From: Stomoxys calcitrans
Lineage: Eukaryota; Arthropoda; Insecta; Diptera; Muscidae
NCBI RefSeq assembly: GCF_963082655.1
Contig: NC_081553.1
Location: forward strand, 66,447,951 to 66,511,950
Direction of reading: 5' to 3'
DNA: 64,000 bases
Shown here: one piece after another, positions 33,940-44,542 of the stretch
How the letters are laid out: each line of letters begins with the position of its first letter
Numbering within the stretch: position 1 is the first letter of the stretch
The notes under the pieces: model-generated
Databases searched by the model: none
Told to the model about the DNA's origin: nothing
Seen by the model: the letters and a program-made list of their open reading frames with translations, nothing else
Position numbers and translations under genes: made by a program

Positions 33940-34100
33940 CGAGTCTGATTTATAGGCGTCCACCTCACCCCAAAAAATACCCCCATACAGAATGTATTTA
34001 CCGACCACATCATTAAGGCCCAAATGAAAAGTATTTGGGAGTAGAGCACGAAATTGATGTCCACCTTGAGGCGAAATATCTGAAAGACCGTTCCAGCATC
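33940..34100 (-). repeat. Right piece of CATTTGAG-type repeat
   Basis: GGCCCAAATGAAAAGTATTTG and GAGTAGAGCACGAA are reverse complements of unit motifs at 43377-44262. Confidence 0.6.
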
Positions 34101-35334
34101 CCAAAACAGAACTTATTTTCTGACCGTGCCAGTGTTAGGCTCAGATAAAACAAGAGAGTGAAAGAAGGCGCAGCGGAGCGGGCCCTGTCCATTTTAAGAG
34201 TTTATTTCAATGATTTGGTATTGTAAATTTGTATGAATTTTTTTGGCTAGTATGTGTCATTCATTTCCTTTCTCAGAAATTGTATACTTTACAGGAAATC
34301 TTTAGCTAACCCCTTTATAAACCCAACTCTTTTTATGGTCATCTAAGAGTTTCATCACATGCCAATAAGCAAATTTCTAATACCATCTAATGTGTATTTA
34401 TGAAATTGTTATAGCTTTTGTTTCTTCTAATTCCATTTTCCAACACCCTGATGTGGCTTTCTATTCATTCCGATGGGTTTGCTCATTGGGATTTTCGTTT
34501 TTGTTGGCATGAACTATGTTTTCCATTTCAATGAATCTAAGCCGTTGTCCGCCTTTATTCATCGTTCTTCTTTACTCAATTCATGGGATTTCGATTTTAG
34601 TTTGGTAGATTTCCCATGCAAAAGAGGATTTGTGATTAGAATTTTCGTTTGAGTTTATTTTTGTTGCTGTTGTTGTTGCTGTTGCTTTGGTTGAAATTAT
34701 CGTTTTTTTGTGTGGTCTTTCAAGGCATGATTGAGAATGAACTGTGAGTCGTTTGTAAGTTGCTTTGAAATGAGAAAATTGCCAAGTTGTTGGTTGGATG
34801 GTTCACAACAACAACATTTGTTGTTGGGATATACAAATTTATGCTCTTTTTAATCATATTGCAATGAAGCGTTTAGAAATATTTTTTTTCCTTGCTAATA
34901 TTAATATTTGTTATATGTGTTTGTTTTTTTTTTGTAATTTTCCATTTCTTTTTGCCAAGGGATTAAAATCACACATTATGATAAGCCATTAGGATTTTTA
35001 TTTTCCTCCCATATGGCTTTTATCGATTCAATAATTGATAATATTTTTGGAAGGAAACCAAAAATTATTGGAATTTAGTACGAAAGAGGGATTTGTTGTA
35101 TTCTGCCATATGTGGGAATTTATATAATTAAATGATAAACTAGAATTTTGGTTTTAATTAGAAAAGCATATGAAAGGAATAGGGGCACAGATATGACTTA
35201 CAAATGAAATTTATCTTGCATAATTTTGTATACGCTTATTGGGACTTTAGTTAATGCTACTCATGCTAAATTTTGTCACAATCGCACGAAAATTGTGGCT
35301 TTTAAAGCCTTAAAAGACCATATAGAATGAAATA
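34101..35334. other. Unique spacer with TTG/CTG microsatellite
   Basis: No gene recognised. A GTTGCTGTTGTTGTTGC-type microsatellite lies at about 34662-34690. Strong AT bias. Confidence 0.55.
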
Positions 35335-37125
35335 ACAAAAGTGTGCTAAGTCCAGCCGGGCCGATTTTTATAAACCCTCCTTTATGGTTCGCATTTGTTG
35401 AGTTTTATGCGAGGTATCTCTTTTTAGACAAACAAAGAATATTGAATAAGAACTGTTATGCTATTAGAGCTATATCAAGTTATAATCCGATTCGGACAAT
35501 AATGAATGCTGAACATTGTGGAAGTCATTGTGTAATATTTCAGTTCATTCGGATAAGAATTGCGCCTTGTAGGGGCTCAAGAAGCAAAATCGGGAGATAG
35601 GTTTATATGGGAGCTGTATCAAGCTATTGATCGATTCCGATCATATTAGACACACATGTTGAAAGTCATGAGAGAAGCCGTTGTACAAAATTTCAGCCAA
35701 ATCGGACGAGAATTGCGCACTCTAGAGGCTCAAGAAGTCATGACCCCAGATCTGTTTATATGACAGCTATACCAGGTTATGAACCGATTTTGACAATACT
35801 TAGCACAGTTGTTGGAAGTGCTACCAAAACACTATGTGCAAAATTTCAGTCAATTCGGACTAGAATTGCGCCCTCTAGCGGTTCAAGAAGTCAAGATCCC
35901 AGATCGGTTTATATGGCAGCTATATCAGGTTATAGACCGATTTGAACCATACTAAGCATAACAAAACACCTCATGCAAAATTTCAGCCAAATTGGATGAG
36001 AATTGCGCGCTCTGTTGGCTCAAGAAGTCAAGATCCAAGATCTGTTTATATGACAGCTATACCAGGTTATGAACCGATTTTGACAATACTTAGCACAAAA
36101 CACTATGTGCGAAATTTCAGTCAAATCGGACGAGAATTGCGCCCTCTAGAGGTCCAAGAATTCAAACCCCCAGATCGGTTTATATGATACCTATACCAGG
36201 TTACGAACCGATTTTGACAATACTTAGCACAGTTGTTGGAAGTCATAGCGAAACACGTCGTGCAAAATTTCATTCCAATCAGAAAAGAATTGCGCCCTCT
36301 AGAGGCTCTAGAAGTCAAGACCCAAGATCAGTTTATATGGCAGCTATATCAAAACATGGACTGATTTGAACCATACTAAACGCAGTTGTTGAAAATGACA
36401 TCAAAACACCATGTGCAAAATTTTAGTCAAATCGGACTAGAATTGCGCCCTCTAGAGGCTCAAGAAGTCAAGATCCAAAATCGGTTTATATCGCAGCCAT
36501 ATCAAAACATGGTCCGACTTGAACCATACTTAACGCAGTTGTTGGAAGTGATACCAAAGCACCTCGTGATACCAAAACACTATGTGCTAAATTTCAGTCA
36601 AATTGGACGAGAATTGCGCCCTCTACAGGCTCAAGAAGTCATGACCCAAGATCGGTTTATATGGCAGCTATATTAGGTTATAGACCGATTTGAACCATAC
36701 TAATCACAGTTGTTGGAAGTGATATCAAAACACTATGTGCAATATTTCAGTCAAATCAGATGAGAATTGCGCCCTCTAACGGCTCAAGAAGTCAAGACCC
36801 AAGATCGGTTTATATAGCAGCTATATCAAAACATGGACCGATTTGGCCCATTTACAATACCAACCGACCTACACTAATAGAAAGTATTTGTGGAAAATTT
36901 CAAGCAGCTAGCTCTACTCCTTCAAAAGTTAGCGTGCTTTCGACAGACAGACGGACGGATGGACGGACAGACGGACGGACAGACGGACGGAAATGGTTAG
37001 TTCGACTTAAAATGTCACGACGATCAAGAATATATATACTTTGTGCGGCCTTTGACGCATATTTCGAGGTGTAACAAACAGAATGACGAAATTAGTATAC
37101 CCCTATCCTATTGTGGTGGGTATAC
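35335..37125 (-). mobile_element. Type B repeat element, complete copy
   Basis: The 3' end (AAAAGTGTGCTAAGTC, GCCGGGCCGA, 35338-35368) and the 5' end (GTGGTGGGTATAC at about 37110) are present. There are eight or so units with GGTTTATATGGCAGCTATA, and a GACR tract at about 36945-36990. Some units are shortened (for example near 35950 and 36550), so the period is less regular than in other copies. Confidence 0.75.
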
Positions 37126-37515
37126 AAATTGAAGTCGAGAGGCTCGCATTAGGATTCTATTTTAGATACATGGTTTCTTCGGAGAAACTTCCTAGAATTG
37201 TATTTTGTTAACGTTTTTGCTATACGATGTTTAACTTTTTTTTCATCCTTACAAATCAACCCGGCCAAATATGCATACTTTGTGGGGTCTTCTTTTTTGT
37301 TATGACCTACTATCATTTTTTTTTTTTTTTGTTTCTGCCTCGCAAAGACCTTGGCAAATGTGATTCATTGTGGACATTGTGATAACGAGATGTATACCGC
37401 TCAGCTGCAAGATTATGCATAAGATATGTTAGAAGAGTTTTTTGCCGTGATATGCATCGTGGCGGTTTATAACAATATGAGCCTTTGGGTTTGGACCGCG
37501 AGCCATACATTTGGT
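37126..37515. other. Unassigned spacer
   Basis: No gene recognised. Contains a T-homopolymer at about 37317-37331. Confidence 0.45.
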
Positions 37516-38517
37516 ATATACTGCAGTTGTCAGACCTATAATGCTATATGGTGTTGTGATCTGGTGGACGGCGCTCCAAAAGTCCACCTACTGCTCAATA
37601 CTTAACCGGATCCATCGGACACCATCTGATGCACTGAATTTAATGCTACATCTAATGCCTCGAGACATTGTGGCTTGACAAATAGAAGTTTCAAACTAGA
37701 CGACCAGGTGGGCTTTGGGGTGTACTCTATAGATTTAGAACTGGCCATATCGAAAAGATTACCCAACCACTGCAGTGCGTATCAAACGGAGATCCTTGCA
37801 ATTAAGAAAGTGGTGGAAGGGCTAGAGATAATGTCATAACGACGATTGACATAAATATCTTCTCCGATAGCCAAGCAGCCATTAAATCCCTGGAGAACGT
37901 ATTTCTGAACACAAAAACCGCCCTCGACTGTCGCAAATCTCTCAACGAGAAGGCTGAACAGTTCAAAATTCACCTGTTCTGGATGCCGAGTCACAGAAAT
38001 ATCCCAGGGATTTGTAAAGCGGACAAGCTTACGAGATCAGGAACTACCCTATACATTGCAGGGATACTGGAATCTGTGGGTATGCCTCTAGCGACATATA
38101 AGCTAAGTTTTCAGAACCAGACCCGAAGGACAACGAATAATAGATGGTCACAAAAACTGGGCTGTGAGCATTCCAAAACTATGTGACCTAATCTAGACTT
38201 GAAGATGTCTATCGCTTTGCTGTCATTGGATAGAACAGACGTCTCAGTCATTGTTCTTGCCACGACAGCTCACTGTCTAATCGGAGAACATGCTGATGGA
38301 CTGCAAAAGCTGTGAGGACATCGAAAAAGAAGAGACTATAGAACACCTTCTGTGTTTGTGGCCCGCACTAATAGTCAGAGGGAGTTCCACTTTAGGTTCT
38401 CATTTCTTTAAGAACCTGTCTAATGTGAACATTCGCAAGAAGGCAACTTCCTTCTTCTGTTCCTGTGGTATCACAATAGACAAAAACGTCTAAGTGAGTC
38501 TGATGGCAGACTGCCAC
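37516..38517 (+). pseudogene. LOA/I-like non-LTR retrotransposon remnant (RT end, RNase H, zinc knuckle)
   Basis: The first 160 bp encode an RT C-terminal segment (YTAVVRPIMLYGVVIWWTAL, then a SDALNLMLHLMP stretch). An internal deletion follows, then RNase H motifs (INIFSDSQAAIKSL near 37850; FWMPSHRNIPG near 37980). The end carries CKSCEDIEKEETIEHLLCLWPAL at about 38300-38370, a CCHC-like motif. The reading frame shifts repeatedly. It is related to, but distinct from, the copies at 3644-21300. It ends in an (AACCT)n tail. Confidence 0.75.
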
Positions 38518-38535
38518 TTTAACCTAACCTAACCA
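38518..38535 (+). repeat. Short (AACCT)n tail of the preceding LINE
   Basis: TTTAACCTAACCTAACC directly follows the LINE's 3' end, the same tail type as at 3619-3643 and in the same sense relative to the element. Confidence 0.7.
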
Positions 38536-38605
38536 TCCTTTGTTTGACTTTAGAAAGATACCGGGCAAGGAACTTGACAAATGCGGCAGTACATAGCACG
38601 CTTTC
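38536..38605 (+). mobile_element. Type B terminal-region fragment
   Basis: TAGAAAGATACCGGGCAAGG and CTTGACAAATGCGG match the sequence just inside type B 3' ends (compare about 58815-58858). Confidence 0.55.
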
Positions 38606-38940
38606 AATTGTTTTCGACATGCTCTGTTACAAAGTCTGCGAACCCATTTATGAATATTGGGAATCTAATCGGTAATGCACAGGTTTTTCTTTGGCTGATT
38701 TTCTTTCTCGAAGGGGAAAACTATCTTCGAAACACCCCACTGTTGCAGTTGTAATCCTGTTGACATTGTCGTCAATGTTGTCTATGCTTGGGCAATCAAA
38801 ATTATCTTGCCCATGTGTACTTTAGGTACAAAATTTCTGCTAAATCAGCTGGGAGATCGTTTTGTATAGGAAATCGTAACTGAATACTTCTGGTGAAATC
38901 AGACAAATCGGACACAAATAGTGACTTCCATGGGCTCAAG
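38606..38940. other. Unassigned spacer with a repeat-unit scrap
   Basis: No gene recognised. Positions about 38820-38880 (AAAATTTCTGCTAAATCAGC, GGGAGATCG) look like a decayed repeat-element unit. Confidence 0.4.
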
Positions 38941-39260
38941 ATTGGCTATGACAGAACATTTGTTCCACTAGCCGAACTTAGAATAGCGTTCCAAGCGCCT
39001 CGATCATCTGCGCTCATTCCAAAATCTCTGACATCAAGTTTCGAGGTGTCTCCCAACACTTGATCTTTCCATCGGGCTTTTGGTCTTCCCGGTTTACGTG
39101 TACCAGCGTGTTTGCCTTTAAACGACTTCTTTGCTGGAGCTTCTTCATCCATTCTGACAACATGACCTAGGCAACGCAGCCGTTGTATTTTGATGCGTGT
39201 GACTATGCTATCGTCGTCATACAGCTCGTGGTTCATACGTCGCCTATATTCACCATTTAC

Positions 39261-39299
39261 GCAAACTGGTACATATATATAGTATATGTACCAGTTTGC
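39261..39299. repeat. Perfect 17-bp-arm hairpin in LINE copy B
   Basis: 39261-39277 and 39283-39299 are perfect inverted copies with a 5-nt spacer. Copy A at the homologous position (about 1540-1570) has only one arm. Confidence 0.92.
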
Positions 39300-39620
39300 G
39301 AATAATCTTTCTCTCAAATACTCCAAGTACTGTCTCATTTGCTTTCACAAGTACCCATGCTTCAGAATCATATAGCAGCATGGGTAGTATCAGTGTCTTG
39401 CATAGTGTAATCTTCGTCTGTCGAGAGGTGGCCTTGTTTCTAAACTGCTTACTTAGTCCAAAGTAGCATCTGTTTGCCAGTATTATTCTTCGCTTTATCT
39501 CAAAACTGGTGTCATTCGTTTCGGTTACGGCGATGCCGAGGTAGATAAAGTTGCTGACTATCTCAAAGGTGTGGTTCCCAACTTTCTCAATTTTCTGCAT
39601 CTGCTCGGTTGTACACCACT

Positions 39621-39940
39621 GGCCACCGTAGCGCAGACGTTAGCATGTCCGCCTATGACGCTGAACGCCTGGGTTCGAATCCTGGCGAGACCATTAGAAA
39701 AAAAATTCAGCGGTGTTTTCCCCTCCTAATGCTAGGAACATTTGTGAGGTACAATGCCATGTAAAACTTCTCTCCAAAGAGGTGTCGCACTGCGGCACGC
39801 CGTTCGGACTCGGCTATAAAAGGTAGGCATCTTATCATTGAGTTTAAAACTTGAATCGGACTGCACTCATTGATATGTGAGAAGTTCGGCCCTTTTCCTT
39901 AGTGGAATGTTCATGGGCAAAATTTGCATTTTTGGGCTGT
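39621..39940 (+). mobile_element. tRNA-derived SINE in LINE copy B
   Basis: GGCCACCGTAGCGCAGACG (A box), GGGTTCGAATCC (B box at about 39671) and a full body to CATGGGCAAAATTTGCAT are present. No clear target duplication is seen, and LINE sequence is missing across the site. Confidence 0.9.
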
Positions 39941-39984
39941 CGAAAGCGGCTTTGTAGTCAACAAAGAGATGGTAAGTGTTGATT

Positions 39985-40211
39985 AGTCCTTTTCGGGTCT
40001 TTTACAGGATTTGGCGCAGTGTGAATATCTGGTCTAAAGTGGATTTACCAGGTCTAAAGCCTCATTAATAGGGCCCAATTATCTCATTGACTTTGTCCTT
40101 TTCGGGTCTTTTACAGGATTTGGCGCAGCGTGTATTTCTGGTATAGGGTGGATTTACCAGGTCTAAAGCCTCATTGATAGGGCCCAATTATCTCATTGAC
40201 TTTGGGTTTTA
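39985..40211 (-). repeat. Tandem duplication of about 113 bp inside LINE copy B
   Basis: TCCTTTTCGGGTCTTTTACA through TTATCTCATTGACTTTG occurs twice (about 39985-40096 and 40097-40210) with a few differences. Copy A has one. Confidence 0.9.
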
Positions 40212-40690
40212 ATCTTTCACACAGTACGCTCGAGGGTATCTTGTATGCGATGGGAAGGAGACTTATTCCTCCGTCTTCTCTGCTTTTTTGTGTACGGGAC
40301 ATAGTATGCTGAGGTTCCAATCATTGGGAATGCATTCTTCTAACCAGATTGCGCACATAAGCTGATGCATACGCCTTATCAGCGCGTCGCCTTCGAACTT
40401 AAATAGTTCAGTGGTTAACCCGTCGGCTCCTGCTGCATTGTTGTTCTTTAGTTGGGTCAGTGCTACTTGTACCTCATTCTGACTAGGAGGTAAACATTCT
40501 ATACCATCATCATGATTGGTTCTGCGGTATCCTCTTGGCTGCCAACGTCGGACACTAGCGGTTGGGAAAAATGTTCTTTCCATATCCTCAGCATTCGATC
40601 TGTGTCAGATACCAGATTTCCTTCTATGTCTCTGCAAGAGGATGTGCCTGCACCGATTAGGATCGGCTTTCGGAAGTCGTAGTAGTATAC

Positions 40691-40935
40691 TATATGCGAA
40701 ATTTCAGCCAAATTGCCAGGAGGGCCTGAAAGAACATCGCATGCGAAATCTTAGCTAAATCGGGTAATAGTTGCAGCTTCTAGAAGCGCACGAAATGAAG
40801 TCGTAGGTCTATTTTTTATGAGCGCTATATTCAAATTTGAACTGATATGGGTAAAGTGAAATTTCCAACGACTAACGTCAGTGTGTATGATCGAAATTGG
40901 TTTATAACCTTATATAGCACTCATATAAACATCTG
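40691..40935. mobile_element. Repeat-element fragment
   Basis: GCGAAATTTCAGCCAAATTG and later TTTTTTATGAGCGCTATATT, GAACTGATATGG are decayed repeat-element units. Confidence 0.45.
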
Positions 40936-40946
40936 ACTAGACTAGT

Positions 40947-41048
40947 CAATCCCATGGCAGCCGGTTGTACGTACCGGATGACCCGATTAATCCCTTCATT
41001 GGCAAGGGATGCCGTCTCAGTGCACAACACACTGCTATTAAAGCAACA
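40947..41048 (+). mobile_element. 102-bp retroposed insert with 11-bp target duplication
   Basis: ACTAGACTAGT occurs at 40936-40946 and 41049-41059 on both sides of a 102-bp GC-richer block (CATGGCAGCCGGTTGTACGT...). The right end is A-rich (TATTAAAGCAACA). TSD plus A-rich end suggest a 5'-truncated LINE 3' end or a short SINE. The source element is not recognised. Confidence 0.75.
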
Positions 41049-41059
41049 ACTAGACTAGT

Positions 41060-42768
41060 ATTTTGCACATTTCATTTACATTTTCTTTAGAATTCAGCGT
41101 GGCCGAAATTCGGGAACCTGAATTTCGGCCCATTCAAATTTAGCATGTTTTTACATGTTTCTTTATTTAGTTCTGGGAACCAAATAAAATTCCTGTATTT
41201 TTCCTTTTGTGCATATGAAATCCTTCCCCGAAAAAGACAACTCTTGCCCATGGGAAATTTTCCAAAAAAAAAAAAAATTCTTATTAAAATTTTATGGCCC
41301 TTTAGACCACCCCACGCTGTAACTAAGTCAGCTTTGGAGATGAAAGGCAAACAATTAATTAGACAACATATTAATTAAATACTTATTAGACATTGTACTT
41401 TGTTGTTGTATTTAACTTTGGTTTTAATCTTTTGTAATTTATTAATTGCAAAATGTTGCTATTGTCGAAAATCTTACAGATGACAGATCAAAGGTAGAAA
41501 TTTGTTCATTTTGAATGCTACATCAAATTTTTATAGACGATTACAATCCCTTCAAATACCTTCGGTAAATACACTGTCCATCCTTCCGACCGTCTGTCCT
41601 TGCTGAGACTAAGGCAAAGCCTTCAAAGAAGTAAAAAAAATGAAATGAAAGAAAGTCTTCGTTTTATTGTTGTGTGCAAAAGACAAAAGCCCCGAAAGAG
41701 ATGTCACAACAAAAGTTTGTCCATTGATTGCCTTTCAATCCAATAAGTATCCCATTTGTCGCTCTAAGGGACAAATACAAATTGAATGAATTTCTCGGTA
41801 GGTGGTGTCGGTGTTGGCGTTGGTGGTGCTGGTGGCAGTGCTATTGGTGTTCCGCAACTTTTGTATTGACAAAATCACGCCACGAACATTTCCATTTTAC
41901 GAAGTAAATTAAGAAATTCCCATTTCTTTGGCCCGTAATCCCATCATAAAACATCAAAAAAAGTAGTTGCCAAACTGATTGACTGAATGTTATGCAGCAG
42001 ATCTGTGGGTGGGGAGGGCAGGGGCCCGCAATTTTGATTTGCTATTTTTATGTGGGAGACCCATCATCATCAAAGTGGAATCATTTGTTTGCTTACACGC
42101 CAACAATTGTCGTAGGTAAATATTTGATGAAAAGCAGCAAAAGTAGGGAAACGAACTAACAAAAAGATCGCAACAACTGACAGGCAAGAAAGTACAAAAC
42201 AACAACAACAAAATTATCTATTTTTCTTGGTTATTCTTCATTTTGTTTGCATAACAATTCGTCACCCTCTTGACGCCGATGTGTATCGCCCCCAGTGAGT
42301 GTGTAAATTGTCCTGGCAAGGACCTACATACTTCACCCAAACACCCATCCCTCATCTCTTGTGTGGAGGACTATGTCATGTTGTCATTTGTTTTGCTTGA
42401 TGATTGATTTACATAAAATGACATCCTAAGAAAACAATTGAATGTTCTTCAATTTTCTGTCATCGTTTTTTGTTCTCTCCAGCACGTGCTTGAGAATTGG
42501 TATTGTAACGGTCGTAAGGTTTGATTGTTTGTTCTTTCTGAATGGTTAGTGAAGTACTCAAGTAATGAGGTTTAATACGGCATAAAAGGTATTTCTATTT
42601 TTAGTATTTTGATATGAATGAATTTTCCTCTAATTTTCCAAGAATATGTTACACATTTACAATAGCCATTATCGAGAAGGAAAATAGGAAATAATTGAAT
42701 GAGTAATTATAAAATTGGGAACACTAAGGTCAATATACTGTTGACGAAGTCGTACTTAAGCCACACGT
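41060..42768. other. Unique spacer
   Basis: No gene recognised. Short GGTGGTGTCGGTGTTGG-like repetitive patches lie near 41800-41840 and (CAA)n near 42202. The open frames in it look like chance. Confidence 0.55.
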
Positions 42769-42782
42769 GGCTAATACAAAAA

Positions 42783-43120
42783 CCATGGAGGCCACTGTGG
42801 CGCAAAGGTTAGCATGTCCGCCTATGACGCTTAACGCCTGGGTTCGAATCGTGGCGAGACCATCAGAAAAAAAATTTTCGGTGGTGGTTTTCCCCTCCTA
42901 ATGCTGGCAACATTTGTGAGGTACTATGCCATGTAAAACTTCTCTCCAAAGTGATGTCGCACTGCGGCACGCCGTTCGGACTTGGCCACAAAAAGGAGGC
43001 CCCTTCTCATTGAGCTTAAACTTGAATCGGACGGCACCCATTGATATGTGAGAAGCTTGCCCCTGTTCCTTAGCAGAATGTTCATGAGCAAAATTTGCAT
43101 GTGCATGGAACCATTTCTCT
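42783..43120 (+). mobile_element. tRNA-derived SINE with 14-bp target duplication
   Basis: The A box (GTGGCGCAAAGGTTAGC) is near 42797 and the B box (GGGTTCGAATCG) near 42839, with a full body ending CAAAATTTGCATGTGCATGG. It is flanked by GGCTAATACAAAAA at 42769-42782 and 43121-43134. The perfect TSD indicates a recent insertion. Confidence 0.95.
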
Positions 43121-43327
43121 GGCTAATACAAAAATGAATTTATGAAAGTGTGAACTGTAAACTGTACTTTGCTCTTTGATAATCTTCAAAAAAGCAGTCT
43201 TAATAGGACCCAATTTGGCTATAGGTGAATTGTGGACTTGTCTAGCGATTCAAGTCATTGTTGTCATAAAAATAATGATTATGGCCCGTTCTTGCTGAAA
43301 TTTATTATAGTTAGTGGTATTACACCC

Positions 43328-43376
43328 CTTGGATGAGCATGTTCGCCTGTGAGGCTGAACGCCTGGGTTCGAGCTT
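43328..43376 (+). mobile_element. SINE head fragment
   Basis: GATGAGCATGTTCGCCTGTG...GAACGCCTGGGTTCGAG covers the A/B-box region only. Confidence 0.6.
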
Positions 43377-44262
43377 AGAAACTGATACCTCTTATTTGAA
43401 CCTCATATTTCAATGGTCAGCAAATACTTCCTATTTGGGTGGTGTTATGGGGGTGGGGTGGCTCCATAGACACTTTTTCCGAGTATTGATATCAGATTCG
43501 TGCTTTACTCCCGAAGACCTTTCATTTGAGCCCCATATTTCTATGATCTCGGGGCGGCCCCTCAAACATTTGGACCCACATCTGAATATTAGATTCCTAT
43601 TCTACACTCAAATATCTTTTATTTAAGCCCCATACTGCCATGGTCAGTAAACAAGTCCTGTTCGGGGGGTGTTTTGGGGAAGGAGTTGACCCCCAGAAAC
43701 TTTGTCCCAAATTTGCATATCAGATTCGTATTCTACTTGCAAATACCTTTCATTTGAGTCCCATATTGCTATGGTCGGTAAATATGTCCGATTTAGGTGT
43801 GTTTTGGGAGTTGGGGTGGTCCCCCAAACACTTGATCCGACAATTCGATATCAAATACGTTTTCTTATCCATTAGATTCGTATTCTACTCGTAAATACCT
43901 TTCATTTGAGTTAAATATTATCGTGATTGGTGTATATTTATATTTGGTAGGTTTTAGGGTGGGGCGGCCCCCCAAGGTACCCCATCCGAAATTTGATTAC
44001 CAAATTTTTATTTTTAGGGTACTATATGACAGCACACAAAATTTTGCTTAAATCGCACCACCCATCTCCGAGATCTGGTGTTTCTAAAAATTTAGGTAAG
44101 GGGGAGGGTCCGCTCCCCCTTCACATATCAAAAAATGTAGTACCCCATTTTCACCACGGCATCATTATGCACCATCAGTGAGAATTTCAAGAAAATCGGT
44201 ACAGCCGTTTCTGAGTCTATATGGAACACACACACAAACAAATACAATTTGATTTTCATATT
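43377..44262 (+). repeat. CATTTGAG-type degenerate tandem repeat element
   Basis: Units start with variants of CTTTCATTTGAGCCCCATAT at about 43396, 43524, 43616, 43745 and 43900, spaced 90-155 bp, each with a G-rich middle (GGGGTGGGGTGG). The 3' end (AGAATTTCAAGAAAATCGGT, CAGCCGTTTCTGAGTCTATA, then (AC)n) looks like a mobile-element terminus. Remnants lie at 31660 and 33940. Class unknown. Confidence 0.65.
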
Positions 44263-44498
44263 TTGTGTTGCCCAAAAAGTAATTGCGGATTTTTCATATA
44301 GTCGGCGTTGACAAATTTTTTCACAGCTTGTGACTCTGTAATTGCATTCTTTCTTCTGTCAGTTATCAGCTGTTACTTTTAGCTTGCTTTAGAAAAAAAA
44401 GTGTAAAAAAGTATATTTGATTAAAGTTCATTCTAAGTTTTATTAAAAATGCATTTACTTTCTTTTGAAAAATCCGCATTACTTTTTGGGCAACCCAA
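44263..44498 (+). mobile_element. Mariner-derived MITE, copy 5 (about 236 bp)
   Basis: GTTGCCCAAAAAGTAATTG and the inverted right end match the other copies. The first bases of the left end are altered. The right end is followed by TA. Confidence 0.9.
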
Positions 44499-44542
44499 TA
44501 TAAAAAAAAAGATGTGTGTCTGGACCATGCATTTATATGTAA

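Larger units (their letters stand above)
38941..40690 (-). pseudogene. Broken RTE-like non-LTR retrotransposon, copy B
   Basis: Same family as 1222-3590. 40711-40499 and 40583-40263 encode the N-terminal RT part (SSCRDIEGNLVSDTD, RIWKEHF, NNAAGADGLTTELFK). The palm core with motifs A-C is missing: a SINE (39621-39940) replaces what corresponds to about 1875-2265 of copy A. 39600-39250 encodes the thumb (IYLGIAVTETNDTSF, LANRCYFGLSKQF, SEAWVLVKANETVLGVFERK). 39338-38946 encodes the C-terminal tail with LRCLGHVVRM and GRPKARWKDQV. A local duplication (39985-40211) and a palindrome (39261-39299) add further breaks. Confidence 0.85.

Noticed and set aside
34798..34992. Short membrane-like frame
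   Set aside because: Poly-T/TTG-rich sequence read as Phe/Leu. No supporting evidence.
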